From Paracoccus sp. UBA889 (lineage in GTDB: Bacteria > Pseudomonadota > Alphaproteobacteria > Rhodobacterales > Rhodobacteraceae): a stretch of 64,000 nt of DNA. A program made the translations under genes and the position numbers. Within the stretch, counting starts at the first letter, position 1, and each line of letters begins with the position of its first letter. Location of the stretch: NCBI GenBank assembly GCA_002294185.1, contig DBFD01000046.1:78860-142859 (forward strand), given 5' to 3'. Shown piece by piece: positions 1 to 13,498 of the stretch. A model generated the notes under the pieces. The model made no database searches, had not been told where the DNA came from, and saw only the letters and a program-made list of their open reading frames with translations.

Positions 1-104
1 ATGTCGGGCCGCAGCGCGGCGATGACCGCCAGATTGCGCTCGGGCGCGTGGGGTCCGGTCACGCCCCGGCACTTGTGAAGATTGTAGCTTGCCAGTTTCA
101 GCAC
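1..104 (-). CDS. endonuclease/exonuclease/phosphatase family protein, N-terminal fragment
   Basis: Only the first 34 codons lie in the window; the gene runs off the left edge. The minus-strand reading begins with GTG at 104 and gives VLKLASYNLHKCRG, followed by a PHAPERN stretch. ASYNLHxCxG is the typical first strand of the EEP (exonuclease III/sphingomyelinase-like) phosphodiesterase fold, in which the Asn is an active-site residue. A GAGGGGAC ribosome-binding site lies about 7 bases upstream of the GTG. The substrate (DNA, lipid or phosphoinositide) cannot be told from this fragment. Confidence 0.7.
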   Translation of the reverse strand, partial: MLKLASYNLHKCRGVTGPHAPERNLAVIAALRPD

Positions 105-122
105 CCGGCCCGTCCCCTCGCA

Positions 123-186
123 CTCTTTCAAAATACCTTGGGGGGAATCCTCTGCAAGAGGATGGGGGGCAACGCCCCCCCGCCGC
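123..186. repeat. Rhodobacteraceae intergenic element with two hairpins, terminator-like
   Basis: This sits between the end of selO and the start of the EEP gene. It opens with AAATACCTTGGGGGG and continues with a hairpin ATCCTCT-GCA-AGAGGAT and a second GGGGGG-CAACG-CCCCCC hairpin. Read on the minus strand, the hairpins are followed by GGTATTTT, so it could end selO transcripts. The same AAATACC-YY-GGGGG core recurs at 34326 inside the GTA cluster. The familiarity of the motif in this family is from memory. Confidence 0.55.
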
Positions 187-188
187 CA

Positions 189-3826
<3,638 letters not shown>

Positions 3827-3827
<1 letters not shown>

Positions 3828-4126
3828 TGACGGACCCGACCGCCGCCCGACGCGCGCATCTGGAGATCACCTATTGCACCGGCTGCAACTGGCTGCTTCG
3901 GGCGGGCTGGTACGCGCAGGAATGTCTGTCGACCTTCGGCCCTGATTTGCAGGTCACGATCATTCCCGACGACAGTGGTGGTGTCTTCCGCATCACGCTG
4001 GACGGCGGCGACATCTGGGAGCGTAGGCGCGATGGCGGATTTCCCGACATCCGGACCCTGAAACAGGCGATCCGCGACCGGATCGACCCCGGCCGCGCAT
4101 TGGGACACCTGGACCGGCCGACCTGA
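3827..4126 (+). CDS. SelT/SelW/SelH (Rdx) family redox protein
   Basis: A 99-aa thioredoxin-fold protein carrying the Rdx signature ITYCTGCNW, with a Cys17-x-x-Cys20 redox motif. The first Cys is followed by the position occupied by Sec in selenoprotein W, but here both are Cys and no recoding is needed. The later GGVFRITLDGGDIWERRRDGGFPD block is the usual strand-turn-strand of the family. The substrate is unknown. It starts in the proB stop codon (TGATG). Confidence 0.88.
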
Positions 4127-4150
4127 GCCGGGTGCCGGCCGGGGCCGGGC

Positions 4151-5074
4151 TCAGGCGATGCGGCTTTTCGCCCGGCGCGGGCGCACGACCGCCCCGCCGC
4201 CCCGCGCCAGCCGTGCCGCATCCTCGCCCGGCGGCGGCAGCGACAGCGCCGCGTCGCGCAGGATCGCGATGGCCTCGTCGCTGCCCCTGGGCAGCGTGGC
4301 CGGATCGATCGGCGCGCCGACGGTGATGCGATAGCTCTGGCGCGCCTTGTTCAGCACCTCGTTGAACAGGGTCACGTCGCGCAGCGTCGGATGGATCGCG
4401 TCCAGCAGGTAGAACAGGACCGAATTGCGGGCGCGGATGCGAAGCGGGATGACCGGAACGCCGAACTTGCGCGCGATCATCGCGGCGCTGGCCATCCAGG
4501 GGCGTTCGTGCAGGGTCAGGCCCTGCCGCTTGGCCAGTCGGCCCGAAGGGAAGATCAGCCCGATCCGGCCCGCGCCAAGCGCATCGCGCGTGTAATCCAT
4601 CGTGGCCTTGGTCTTGGCGTGGCTGCGCTTTTCCTGGCGCCATTCCACCCCCGCGATCAGATCCTCGACCTGGGGCATGACCCGGATCATGTCGTGATTG
4701 GCATAGATGAAAAGATCGTCTCGCAGCGATTGCAGGACCGCGTGCATGACAATTCCGTCGGCGATGCCGGTGGGATGGTTCGACACGATCAGCGCGGGAC
4801 CGCTGGCCGGCAGATTTTCCATCCCCGAGACACGAACGTCGCGGACGATCAGGTCGGTCATCCGGCGCATGATCTCGGGCGTGGGCAGATCGCGCAGTTC
4901 GGCCGCCAGCCGGATCGTGCGCGGATAGCGCAGAAGCCGCATCATCACCCGCCGGGCGATGCGGTGGTGCGCCTTTCCCGAATAGAGCCACGGTGCCCGC
5001 TCGGCAATCAGCGGATCGAGTCGGGCCTGCATATCGGCCCTGGCATCGGCGGACGATTCATTCATTTGCACCAT
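4151..5074 (-). CDS. 1-acyl-sn-glycerol-3-phosphate (PlsC-type) acyltransferase
   Basis: Predicted inner-membrane-associated lysophospholipid acyltransferase of about 307 aa. Motif I appears as SNHPTGIADG, the HPxGxxDG variant seen in PlsC relatives annotated as hemolysin/OlsA-like. Motif III-like IGLIFPSGRLAK and motif IV-like GVPVIPLRI follow. The natural acyl acceptor (lysophosphatidate or an ornithine lipid precursor) cannot be decided. Start choice: a longer frame begins only with TTG at 5101. ATG 5074 has GGGG four bases upstream; ATG 5065 is the alternative. It lies 33 bp downstream of pepN on the same strand. Confidence 0.8.
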   Translation of the reverse strand: MVQMNESSADARADMQARLDPLIAERAPWLYSGKAHHRIARRVMMRLLRYPRTIRLAAELRDLPTPEIMRRMTDLIVRDVRVSGMENLPASGPALIVSNHPTGIADGIVMHAVLQSLRDDLFIYANHDMIRVMPQVEDLIAGVEWRQEKRSHAKTKATMDYTRDALGAGRIGLIFPSGRLAKRQGLTLHERPWMASAAMIARKFGVPVIPLRIRARNSVLFYLLDAIHPTLRDVTLFNEVLNKARQSYRITVGAPIDPATLPRGSDEAIAILRDAALSLPPPGEDAARLARGGGAVVRPRRAKSRIA

Positions 5075-5107
5075 TCTGCCCCGCCACAAGAGCCGCCACA
5101 AGCGCCC

Positions 5108-7693
5108 TCAGGCTCCGGCGGCGATCATCCGCGAAACCATCTCGCGCAGGTTGCGGCTGATCCCTTCCATCGCGGCGATCCGCTGCAATGCCGCCAGCGC
5201 CCGGGCGCGGCGGGTGGCGTCATACCGGGGCCAGGTCTCGAACGCGGTGGACATCCGGGCGGCGATCTGGGGATTGGCGCGATCCATCCGCATCAGCCAG
5301 TCGGCGGTGAAATCATAGCCCGATCCGTCCGCCGCGTGGAAACCCGCGTGGTTGCCCGCAAGCCCGCCCAGCAGCGCACGAAAGCGGTTGGGGTTCTTCC
5401 AGTCGAAATCCTGGCGTTCGGACAGGCTGCGGGCGGTCGCGACCGCCTCGGCGGGCGGCGCGGCCATGACCTGGACCGAGAACCACTTGTCCATCACCAG
5501 CCGGTTGTCGCCGAATTCGTCCTCCAGCGCCGAAAGCGCGGATGCCGCCCGGCCGCGCCGGATCAGACAGATCAGCGCTGCCATCCGCTCGGTCATGTTG
5601 CCGGCGCTGCCGAACAGCACGCTGGCCCGGTCGCCGCCGTCGATGCGGTTCAGCAGCCCGAGCGCCGCGATCCTGAGCGAGCGGCGCCTGGCCGCCGCCG
5701 CATCGGGCGAGTAGGGGCCATCGACCCGCATCCGGTCATGGATCGCCGCCAGCAGATCGCCATGGGCCTCGGCCACGCGGCGGGCAAGACCCTCGCGTGC
5801 GGCATGGATCGCATCCGGGTCCGGCGTCACGCCCTGGGCTGTCAGGCGGGTGGCGACATCCTCGTCTCCGGGCAGGGTCAGGCACAGGGCGCGAAAGGCC
5901 GGATCGGCGCTGTCGTCGCCCGCCAGCCGGCCGATCGCATCGACGAAATCGGCCCCCGCCTCGCGCCCCTGCGACAGGGCGGTCAGCGCCGACAGGGCCA
6001 GATCGCGACCGGCCTCCCAGCGGGCGAAGGGATCGGTGTCGTGGGCCAGCAGGAAGGCGCGGGTGGCGTCGTCCAGCGGTCGATCCAGCATCACCGGCGC
6101 CGAGAAGCCGCGCAGCGCCGAGACGACCGGCCGCGCGCCCAGCCCGTCGAAATCGAAACTTTGCCGCGCCTCGGTCATCTCCAGCATCCGGGTCGGCAGA
6201 ACCTCGTCGCCATTGCGACCGATCAGCCCGACCGCGATGGGAATGACACGGGCGGGCTTGTCGGCCTGGCCGGGCGTGGGCGGCGTGTCCTGCGTGAAGG
6301 TCAGGGTCAGACGATTGGCATCGGCGTCCCAATCCTCGGCCATGGTCAGGCGCGGCGTGCCGGCATCGGTATACCAATGCTTGAACTGCGCCAGGTCGCG
6401 GCCCGTCGCATCCTCGAAGACCTTCAGCCAGTCCTCGATCGTCGCCGCCTGGCCGTCATGGCGGTCGAAATACAGATCCAGCGCCCTGGCATAGCCGTCG
6501 TCGCCGACCAGACGCTTCAACATGCCGATCACCTCGGCGCCCTTTTCATAGACGGTCGCGGTGTAGAAATTGTTGATTTCCTCATAGTGATCGGGCCGCG
6601 GCGGATGGGCCAGCGGACCCTGATCCTCGCGGAACTGGCGGGCGCGCAGGGCGCGCACGTCCTCGATCCGCTTGACCGGCGCGCTGCGCATGTCGCTGGT
6701 GAACTGCTGGTCGCGAAAGACCGTCAGACCCTCCTTGAGGCAAAGCTGGAACCAGTCGCGGCAAGTGATGCGGTTGCCGGTCCAGTTGTGGAAATATTCA
6801 TGCGCGATCACCGCCTCGATACGTTCGTAATCGGCGTCGGTCGCGGTCTCCGGGCTGGCCAGGACCAGCTTCGAGTTGAAGATGTTCAGGCCCTTGTTTT
6901 CCATCGCGCCCATGTTGAAATCATCGACGGCGACGATGTTGAACACGTCCAGATCGTATTCGCGGCCATAGACCTGTTCGTCCCATCTCATTGATTTGAT
7001 AAGCGATTCCATGGCAAAGCCCGCGCGGTCCTGGTCGCCCGGACGGACCCAGACATTCAGCGCCACCTCGCGGCCCGAACACGTCGTGAAACGGTCGGAG
7101 ACCGCGACCAGTTTGCCCGCGACCAGCGCGAACAGATAGCTGGGCTTGGGCCAGGGATCGTGCCATTCGGCCATTCCGTCACGGTTTTCGACAGGATTGC
7201 CGTTCGACAGAAGCACCGGCATGTCCGAACGGATGCTGACCCGAAATGTCGCCATCACGTCGGGCCGGTCGGGATAGAAGGTGATGTGGCGGAATCCTTC
7301 GGCCTCGCACTGGGTGCAATACATGCCGCCCGACATGTACAATCCCTCGAACGCGGTATTGGCGGCAGGATCGATGCTGACCTCGGTGCTCAGCGTGAAG
7401 GCGGTCCGGGGCAGGGCGGCGGCGGCGATGCGCAGGGTCTCATCGTCGCGGCTGACATGGACGGGGTCGGGTTCGGTCCCGTCGATTCTGAGCGAGCGAA
7501 GCGCAACCTCCTTGCCACCGTCCAGCACCAGATCCTCGACCTTCGAGACATCGCGCGGGGTCAGCGAAAGATCGGCGCGCACCAGCGTCGCGTGCGGGCC
7601 GAGTTCGAAATCCAGCCGGGTTTCGGACAGCAGGAAGGGAAACGGCCGGTAGTCGGCAAGAAATTGCGTCGTCTGCTGAGGCTGCCGTGTCAT
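5108..7693 (-). CDS. pepN: Aminopeptidase N (M1 family zinc metallopeptidase)
   Basis: Cytosolic broad-specificity aminopeptidase that completes peptide breakdown. The 861 aa match the gammaproteobacterial/alphaproteobacterial PepN length. Substrate-anchoring motif GAMENKG is at 262-268 and the zinc site HEYFHNWTGNRIT is at 298-310, with third ligand E321 (LKEGLTVFRDQQF). The N-terminal beta-saddle and the long C-terminal helical domain are both present. There is no signal peptide. ATG 7693 is well placed. The acyltransferase gene follows closely downstream. Confidence 0.97.
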   Translation of the reverse strand: MTRQPQQTTQFLADYRPFPFLLSETRLDFELGPHATLVRADLSLTPRDVSKVEDLVLDGGKEVALRSLRIDGTEPDPVHVSRDDETLRIAAAALPRTAFTLSTEVSIDPAANTAFEGLYMSGGMYCTQCEAEGFRHITFYPDRPDVMATFRVSIRSDMPVLLSNGNPVENRDGMAEWHDPWPKPSYLFALVAGKLVAVSDRFTTCSGREVALNVWVRPGDQDRAGFAMESLIKSMRWDEQVYGREYDLDVFNIVAVDDFNMGAMENKGLNIFNSKLVLASPETATDADYERIEAVIAHEYFHNWTGNRITCRDWFQLCLKEGLTVFRDQQFTSDMRSAPVKRIEDVRALRARQFREDQGPLAHPPRPDHYEEINNFYTATVYEKGAEVIGMLKRLVGDDGYARALDLYFDRHDGQAATIEDWLKVFEDATGRDLAQFKHWYTDAGTPRLTMAEDWDADANRLTLTFTQDTPPTPGQADKPARVIPIAVGLIGRNGDEVLPTRMLEMTEARQSFDFDGLGARPVVSALRGFSAPVMLDRPLDDATRAFLLAHDTDPFARWEAGRDLALSALTALSQGREAGADFVDAIGRLAGDDSADPAFRALCLTLPGDEDVATRLTAQGVTPDPDAIHAAREGLARRVAEAHGDLLAAIHDRMRVDGPYSPDAAAARRRSLRIAALGLLNRIDGGDRASVLFGSAGNMTERMAALICLIRRGRAASALSALEDEFGDNRLVMDKWFSVQVMAAPPAEAVATARSLSERQDFDWKNPNRFRALLGGLAGNHAGFHAADGSGYDFTADWLMRMDRANPQIAARMSTAFETWPRYDATRRARALAALQRIAAMEGISRNLREMVSRMIAAGA

Positions 7694-7878
7694 CGCGTGC
7701 TCCGGTCAAAAAAACCTGTCGGTTCAGGGGGAACCTGATCTTTCCACTGGTGTTATTCGCCTGAGGGCCCGGTCGCAAGCCGGCATCCCGCTGGGGCCCG
7801 ATTGACAGCGTCGCGGGCAGAAGACAGAGAAAGGGGCGCTAAGCGCGCGTCTTGTCAGCACAAATTGGAGGGCAGCAC

Positions 7879-8592
7879 ATGACCTATGACCCGAATGACC
7901 CGAAGCGCACCGATCCCGTCGATCGCGACCCTGCCGCGCCCAAGGAAACCTATGTCGAGCCGGTCGAGCGCCGGTCCTCGGCACTGCCGCTGATCATCGG
8001 TGTTCTTCTGGCGCTGGCCTTGGCCTATTTCGTGCTGCAACGGTTCATGACCGATGACACCGTGGCGGTCGAAGGCGACACCACGACCGTGACCACGACA
8101 ACCGATGTTCCCGCGGCCGATACCACCACGGCGACCGATCCGGTCGCGGCGCCGGCAGACCAGACGGCGGGCACCGAGACGCAATCGGCAGCCGACAACG
8201 CCGCCGCCGATGCCGAGGCGGCTGCGAACGAGGCCGCCACTGCCGCCGAGAACGCTGCCAGCGACGCTGCGACCGCGGCTGAAAATGCAGCAAGCGATGC
8301 GGCCACTGCGGCCGAGAACGCGGCCCAGGCGACCGGCGACAGCGTGGGGCAGGCGGTCCAGTCCGCCGCCGATGCGGCCCAGAACGCAGCCGATTCGGCG
8401 GCCGAGGCGGCGTCGGATGCGGCCAATGCAGTCGATGAGGCGGTCACCGATCAACCGGCCACGACCCAGCCTTCGACCACGACCACTCCCGCCCCCGAGA
8501 CCGGCACCGCCACGGACGGGTCGGCCGGCACCTCGGGCACGCAGGGCAGCGCCGGAGCGGACAGCACGACCCAGACCGCGCCGGCGAACTGA
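7879..8592 (+). CDS. Alanine-rich single-pass membrane protein with hendecad repeats
   Basis: I do not recognise a named family. The 237 aa start with a short charged cytoplasmic segment ([15 protein letters not shown]), then one membrane helix (about 35-57). After that comes a long low-complexity periplasmic part made almost entirely of A, T, E, D, N, S and Q. Residues 119-151 are three copies of an 11-residue repeat ([11 protein letters not shown]), a period typical of long amphipathic helices in LEA or apolipoprotein-like proteins. The C-terminus is Thr/Pro/Gly-rich. The start is ATG 7879 behind GGAGG (7867-7871); the TTG at 7852 is unlikely. A strong terminator follows. Confidence 0.7.
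   Translation: MTYDPNDPKRTDPVDRDPAAPKETYVEPVERRSSALPLIIGVLLALALAYFVLQRFMTDDTVAVEGDTTTVTTTTDVPAADTTTATDPVAAPADQTAGTETQSAADNAAADAEAAANEAATAAENAASDAATAAENAASDAATAAENAAQATGDSVGQAVQSAADAAQNAADSAAEAASDAANAVDEAVTDQPATTQPSTTTTPAPETGTATDGSAGTSGTQGSAGADSTTQTAPAN
8233..8331 (+). repeat. Three tandem 33-bp coding repeats ([11 protein letters not shown])
   Basis: Units at 8233-8265, 8266-8298 and 8299-8331 encode nearly identical 11-residue blocks but differ at many third positions (for example GAGAACGCT versus GAAAATGCA). The amino-acid pattern is therefore kept by selection or old duplication; this is not recent slippage. Confidence 0.85.
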
Positions 8593-8624
8593 CCCTCGCG
8601 GGCAGTTCAAGGAAAAGCGATGGA

Positions 8625-8657
8625 ATGCCGCGCGGACGGGTGCCGCGCGGCATTTTT
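8625..8657 (+). terminator. Rho-independent terminator
   Basis: A perfect 11-bp stem, ATGCCGCGCGG with CCGCGCGGCAT, closes a 7-base loop (8636-8642) and runs straight into TTTT. It lies 32 bp after the stop of the alanine-rich protein gene and separates it from pntAB. Confidence 0.9.
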
Positions 8658-8730
8658 CGTGGCGACCGACCCGCAGTTTGTCCGCGTCAGGCGAGAGGTG
8701 CCGCGGAATGGCTGGGCCGCAACCACGGTC

Positions 8731-8759
8731 TTGTGAAAGATTGTTGCGCAATGCTATGG
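8731..8759 (+). promoter_or_regulatory. Candidate sigma-70 promoter of pntAB
   Basis: TTGTGA (8731-8736), a 17-base spacer, then CTATGG (8754-8759), about 45 bases before the pntA start and downstream of a terminator. The -35 box is good and the -10 box is weak. It is an inference from spacing and position only. Confidence 0.4.
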
Positions 8760-8803
8760 GTTCAGCGACAGAATTTGGAATTCAGCGAGGGGGCATCGAG
8801 GCC

Positions 8804-10378
8804 ATGAAGATTGGCGCTTTGAAGGAAGGCTTCGCCGGGGAGGCGCGAGTTGCGATCACGCCGTCTTCGGCGACGCATCTTCGCAAGCTGGGGCACGAGG
8901 CATTTGTCGAAAGCGGTGCAGGTGCGGCAGCCGGGTTTTCCGATGACGATTACCGCGCTGCCGGCGTCGGCGTGGAACCGGACGCCGCGGCGCTGATCGG
9001 CGCGGTCGATATCGTGGCCAAGGTGCGCCCCCCCTCGGAATCCGAGATCGGGCAGATGCGCGAGGGGCAGACGCTGATCTCGTTCCTCTATCCCGCGCAG
9101 AACGCCGATCTGCTGGACAAGGCCAGGCAACAGGGCATCACCGCCATCGCCATGGACATGGTGCCGCGCATCAGCCGCGCGCAGAAGATGGATGCGCTGT
9201 CCTCGATGGCCAATATCGCCGGCTATCGTTCGGTCATCGAGGCGGCGAACAATTTCGGCCGCTTCTTCACGGGCCAGGTGACGGCCGCGGGCAAGGTGCC
9301 GCCGGCGAAGGTCCTGATCGTGGGCGCGGGCGTCGCCGGACTGGCCGCCATCGGGACCGCGACCAGCCTTGGCGCGCGCGTCTATGCCTTCGACGTGCGT
9401 CCCGAAGTGGCCGAGCAGATCGAATCGATGGGCGCGGAATTCGTCTATCTGGATTTCGAGGAGCAGACCAGGGACGGCGCCGAGACCGGCGGCTATGCCG
9501 CGCCCTCCAGCCCCGAATTCCGCGAGGCGCAGCTGAAGAAATTCCGCGAACTGGCCCCCGACATGGACGTGGTCATCACCACGGCGCTGATTCCGGGCCG
9601 GGATGCGCCGGTCCTGTGGACCCGCGACATGGTCGAGGCGATGAAGCCCGGCAGCGTCATCGTGGATCTCGCGGCCGAAAAGGGCGGCAATTGCGAACTG
9701 ACCGTCGCGGACGAACGCATCGTGACCGAGAATGGCGTGGTGATCATCGGCTATACCGATTTCGCCAGCCGAATGGCGACCCAGTCCTCGGAACTTTACG
9801 GAAACAACATCCGTCACTTCATGACCGATCTGACCCCCGGAAAAGACGGCGTTGTCGTCCACAACATGGAAGATGATGTGATCCGCGGCGCGACGGTGGT
9901 CCATGACCACGACATCACCTATCCGCCGCCCAAGCCCAAGGTGGCCGCGATCGCGGTCCAGAAGCCCAAGGAAAAGAAAAAGGAACTGACCCCGGAAGAG
10001 CGTCGCGCAACAGAGGTCGCCGCCTTCAAGGCCGAAACCCGGTCCCAGGTCACGCTGCTTGCGGGCGGCGCGATCCTGCTGCTGCTGATCGGCCTTGTCG
10101 CGCCTGCCAGCTTCATGTCGCACTTCATCGTCTTCGTGCTGGCCTGTTTCGTCGGTTTCCGGGTCATCTGGAACGTGGCCCATTCGCTGCATACGCCGCT
10201 GATGGCGATCACCAACGCGATTTCCTCGATCATCATCCTGGGCGCGCTGCTGCAGATCGGATCGGGCTCGGCCTGGGTGCTGATCCTCGCGACCCTGGCC
10301 GTGCTGATGGCCTCGGTCAATATCGTCGGCGGCTTTCTGGTCACGCGCCGGATGCTGGCCATGTTCCAGAAATCGTAA
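8804..10378 (+). CDS. pntA: NAD(P) transhydrogenase subunit alpha
   Basis: Proton-translocating transhydrogenase subunit carrying the NAD(H)-binding domain I and part of the membrane domain II. It uses the proton gradient to make NADPH from NADH. The 524 aa begin [20 protein letters not shown], the usual AlaDH/PntA start. The Rossmann motif [10 protein letters not shown] follows at about 168-177. The C-terminus has a charged linker ([15 protein letters not shown]) and four hydrophobic helices. It is a full single-chain alpha subunit, not the split PntAA/PntAB found in some relatives. pntB starts 12 bp downstream. Confidence 0.96.
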   Translation: MKIGALKEGFAGEARVAITPSSATHLRKLGHEAFVESGAGAAAGFSDDDYRAAGVGVEPDAAALIGAVDIVAKVRPPSESEIGQMREGQTLISFLYPAQNADLLDKARQQGITAIAMDMVPRISRAQKMDALSSMANIAGYRSVIEAANNFGRFFTGQVTAAGKVPPAKVLIVGAGVAGLAAIGTATSLGARVYAFDVRPEVAEQIESMGAEFVYLDFEEQTRDGAETGGYAAPSSPEFREAQLKKFRELAPDMDVVITTALIPGRDAPVLWTRDMVEAMKPGSVIVDLAAEKGGNCELTVADERIVTENGVVIIGYTDFASRMATQSSELYGNNIRHFMTDLTPGKDGVVVHNMEDDVIRGATVVHDHDITYPPPKPKVAAIAVQKPKEKKKELTPEERRATEVAAFKAETRSQVTLLAGGAILLLLIGLVAPASFMSHFIVFVLACFVGFRVIWNVAHSLHTPLMAITNAISSIIILGALLQIGSGSAWVLILATLAVLMASVNIVGGFLVTRRMLAMFQKS

Positions 10379-10390
10379 GGGGGCGCAGGC

Positions 10391-11833
10391 ATGGATTACG
10401 GATTCACCACCGCGGCCTACGTCGTCGCCGCCATCCTCTTCATCCTGTCGCTGGGGGGGCTTTCGGGACAGGAAAGCGCCAAGCGCGCGATCTGGTATGG
10501 CATCGTCGGCATGGCCCTTGCGGTCCTGGCGACCCTGTTCGGTCCCGGCGCCGGCAACTGGTTCCTGTCGCTGATCATGATCGCCATCGGCGGCGGCGTC
10601 GGCTGGGTCGTCGCCAAGCGCGTGCAGATGACCGAAATGCCCCAGCTTGTCGCGGCGATGCATTCACTGGTCGGTCTGGCGGCCGTCTTCGTCGGCTTCA
10701 ACGCCCAGATCGAGATGGCGCGCGTTCTGCGCCTCAAGGCCGAGGGCCTTGCCTACGAATTCCAGGGTTTTGCCGCCGTTCTGGCGGACAAGAGCCCGGC
10801 CGAGATCGCGATGCTGAAGATCGAGGTTTTCCTTGGCGTCTTCATCGGCGCGGTGACCTTTACCGGATCGGTCGTCGCCTTCGGCAAGCTGGCCGGTAAG
10901 GTCGACGGCAAGCCCAAGAAGCTGCCGGGCGGCCATATGCTGAACGCCGGCGCCCTGATTCTGGCGCTGATCCTGGGTCTGCTGTATTTCACCGGGGTCG
11001 GACCGGGGATGTTCTGGCTGATCCTGGTCGCGGCTCTGGCCTTCTTCATCGGCTACCACCTGATCATGGGCATCGGCGGCGCGGACATGCCGGTCGTCGT
11101 GTCGATGCTGAACAGCTATTCGGGCTGGGCCGCGGCGATGATCGGCTTCACGCTGTCCAACGATCTGCTGATCGTGACCGGCGCTCTGGTCGGATCGTCG
11201 GGCGCGATCCTCAGCTATATCATGTGCAAGGCGATGAACCGGAACTTCGTCAGCGTGATCCTGGGCGGCTTTGGCGGTCAGACCGGCCCCGCGGCCGAGA
11301 TCGAGGGCGAGCAGATCCCGATCGACGCCGATGGTGTGGCGGCGGCGCTGAACGATGCCGACAGCGTCATCATCGTGCCCGGCTATGGCATGGCGGTGGC
11401 ACAGGCGCAGGGCGCGGTCAGCGAACTGACCCGCAAGCTGCGCGCGGCCGGCAAGGAGGTGCGCTTTGCCATCCACCCCGTTGCGGGCCGTCTGCCGGGC
11501 CACATGAACGTGCTGCTGGCCGAGGCCAGGGTGCCCTATGACATCGTGATGGAGATGGACGAGATCAACGAGGATTTCCCGTCCACGGACGTGGCGATCG
11601 TCATCGGCTCGAACGACATCGTGAACCCGGCCGCCGAAGAGGATCCCAACAGCCCCATCGCCGGGATGCCGGTTCTGGAGGTCTGGAAGGCGAAACAGGT
11701 CTTCGTCAGCAAGCGCGGGCAGGGCACCGGCTATTCCGGCATCGAGAATCCGCTGTTCTACAAGGAAAACACGCGCATGTTCTATGGCGATGCCAAGGAT
11801 TCGGTGAACAAGCTGCTGCCGCTGCTGGAGTGA
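10391..11833 (+). CDS. pntB: NAD(P) transhydrogenase subunit beta
   Basis: Partner of PntA with the rest of the membrane channel and the NADP(H)-binding domain III. The 480 aa have about nine hydrophobic helices in the first 260 residues. A Rossmann-like C-terminal domain follows, with [10 protein letters not shown] and the [17 protein letters not shown] loop that closes over NADP. It begins with ATG 10391 after AGGGGG (10379-10384). The gene pair is a standard NADPH-supply operon. Confidence 0.96.
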   Translation: MDYGFTTAAYVVAAILFILSLGGLSGQESAKRAIWYGIVGMALAVLATLFGPGAGNWFLSLIMIAIGGGVGWVVAKRVQMTEMPQLVAAMHSLVGLAAVFVGFNAQIEMARVLRLKAEGLAYEFQGFAAVLADKSPAEIAMLKIEVFLGVFIGAVTFTGSVVAFGKLAGKVDGKPKKLPGGHMLNAGALILALILGLLYFTGVGPGMFWLILVAALAFFIGYHLIMGIGGADMPVVVSMLNSYSGWAAAMIGFTLSNDLLIVTGALVGSSGAILSYIMCKAMNRNFVSVILGGFGGQTGPAAEIEGEQIPIDADGVAAALNDADSVIIVPGYGMAVAQAQGAVSELTRKLRAAGKEVRFAIHPVAGRLPGHMNVLLAEARVPYDIVMEMDEINEDFPSTDVAIVIGSNDIVNPAAEEDPNSPIAGMPVLEVWKAKQVFVSKRGQGTGYSGIENPLFYKENTRMFYGDAKDSVNKLLPLLE

Positions 11834-11849
11834 TCGGTCAGGGCCGTAG

Positions 11850-11877
11850 GGGGCGACCCGAAGGACGGCGTCGCCCC
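11850..11877 (+). terminator. Terminator-like hairpin after pntB, no U-tract
   Basis: GGGGCGAC (11850-11857) pairs perfectly with GTCGCCCC (11870-11877) across a 12-base loop, 16 bp after the pntB stop. There is no run of T after it, so intrinsic termination is uncertain. Confidence 0.35.
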
Positions 11878-12044
11878 AGAGCCTCCCGGCCGCGCTGGAT
11901 GCCTGTTTTTCGGGCAGCCTGCGCCGGGATCCGATCCCGAAATCCGTGACAAGGCGCCCTGAAACCCTTTCCGTGCGACACAGCCACTTGCGCGGCGGAG
12001 CCTCACCGGGCTGTGATGGCGCCCAGAGAAGATGAGGGACAGTG

Positions 12045-13487
12045 ATGACGGATCACCCGGACTATATCCATGTCGGCGGCGGCGATCCGTCGCTTTATAA
12101 CGAGGACCTCGCACCGGTTCCGCATCAGCGGCGCAACTGGGGCGCGTTCGAGATCTTCAACGTCTGGAACAACGACATCCAGAGCCTGTTCGGCTACACG
12201 CTGGCGGCGTCGCTGTTCCTGTCATACGGGCTGAACGGCTGGCTGACCTTCGCGGCCATCGTCGTGGCCGGGCTTCTGGTGATGTGGCTGGTGAACCTGT
12301 CGGGCCGGCCCTCCGTGCGCTACGGCATTCCCTATGCGGTGATGGCGCGTGCCGCGATGGGGGTCAGGGGCGCACGGTTTCCGGCGCTGGTGCGCGGAAT
12401 CGTCGCGATCTTCTGGTATGGGGTGCAGACCTATTTCGCCTCGACGGCGGTGGCTCTGGCGATCAGCGCAGTGTTCGCGGTCGACGGCGTAGGTGGCGGG
12501 TTTCTGGGCCTGAGCGGCATCGACTGGATCGCCTATGTCATCGTCGCCGGATTCCAGATCGGATTGTTCCTGATGGGAATCGAATGGGTTGGCAAGTTTC
12601 TGAACTGGGCCGGGCCGTTCGTCTATCTTGTCATGATCGCGCTGGCGCTGATGATCTGGTGGAAGGCCGGCAACGGAATCTTTTCGGAAATCGGCGTCAT
12701 TTTCCAGGCCGATGCCGAAAGCACGCGCAGTCCGGTCGTGGGTTTCATCGCGGTGGTCGGCACGATGGTTGCCTATTTCGCCGCCGTGGTGATCAATTTC
12801 GGCGATTTCTCGCGCTTCGTGAAGACAGAGGGACAGATGCGCCGCGGCAATTTCTGGGGCCTGCCTGTCTCGATGGCCTTCTTCAGTTTCATCGCGCTTT
12901 TCATCACCGCGGGATCGGTCGTGCTGTTTGGTGAAAGGCTGACCGATCCGACCGCCATCGTCGAGCGGGTGGACAGCCTGGCGCTGACGCTGATCGCGGC
13001 GGTCACCTTCTTCGCGGCGACTGTCGGCATCAACCTTGTAGCGAACTTCATCCCGGCCGCCTATGACATCGCCAACATGGCCCCTGCCAGCATCAGCGCA
13101 AAGACCGGCGGCGTCATCGCGGCGCTGATCGCCTTTGTTATCGGCGCGCTGTGGCTGTCGCTGATCTCGACCATCGGCATCGCGGGCTTTGTCGATACGC
13201 TGGGCGCGATCCTGGCTCCGCTCTACGGAATCCTGATCGCGGATTATTATGTCGTGCAGAAGCGGCATCTGGTCGTGCAGGATCTGTTCACCGAGGATCC
13301 CACCGGCCGCTACTATTATGATCGCGGTTGGAACATGCGCGCGATCATGGCGGTCGGCCTGGCGGCGCTGTTCTCGATCGGGACAGTGTGGCTGCCTGCC
13401 TTGCAATCGCTGTCGGGGTTTGGCTGGCTGATCGGCGCCGGCGTCGGCGGGGTGTTGTATATCCTGTTCTGCGGCAGCCGCAGCTAA
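12045..13487 (+). CDS. NCS1 family nucleobase/hydantoin/thiamine-type permease
   Basis: Sodium- or proton-coupled inner-membrane transporter of the NCS1 family (purines, cytosine, uracil, allantoin, hydantoin, thiamine). The 480 aa have about 12 hydrophobic helices. The N-terminal SLYNEDLAPVPHQRRNWGAFEIFNVWNND block, read in parts, is the family signature. GRPSVRYGIPYAVMARAAMG and WYGVQTYFAS are further conserved loops. Substrate cannot be inferred: no catabolic genes are adjacent and no thiamine-type riboswitch is seen upstream. Start is ATG 12045 behind GAGGG (12034-12038); GTG 12042 is an alternative. It is followed 11 bp later by the DUF3422 gene. Confidence 0.88.
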   Translation: MTDHPDYIHVGGGDPSLYNEDLAPVPHQRRNWGAFEIFNVWNNDIQSLFGYTLAASLFLSYGLNGWLTFAAIVVAGLLVMWLVNLSGRPSVRYGIPYAVMARAAMGVRGARFPALVRGIVAIFWYGVQTYFASTAVALAISAVFAVDGVGGGFLGLSGIDWIAYVIVAGFQIGLFLMGIEWVGKFLNWAGPFVYLVMIALALMIWWKAGNGIFSEIGVIFQADAESTRSPVVGFIAVVGTMVAYFAAVVINFGDFSRFVKTEGQMRRGNFWGLPVSMAFFSFIALFITAGSVVLFGERLTDPTAIVERVDSLALTLIAAVTFFAATVGINLVANFIPAAYDIANMAPASISAKTGGVIAALIAFVIGALWLSLISTIGIAGFVDTLGAILAPLYGILIADYYVVQKRHLVVQDLFTEDPTGRYYYDRGWNMRAIMAVGLAALFSIGTVWLPALQSLSGFGWLIGAGVGGVLYILFCGSRS

Positions 13488-13498
13488 AGGAGAACGGC

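Noticed and set aside
4391-6994. 867-codon open frame on the plus strand
   Set aside because: Antisense to pepN and the acyltransferase; it is a GC-skew shadow with low-complexity His/Arg/Gly content and no family motif.
8233-8331. CRISPR-like direct repeats
   Set aside because: Units are contiguous, in frame, lack spacers and encode a hendecad; no cas genes.
11834-12044. Riboswitch upstream of the NCS1 transporter
   Set aside because: No thiamine-box (CTGAGA) or other recognisable aptamer core; only a GC hairpin after pntB.
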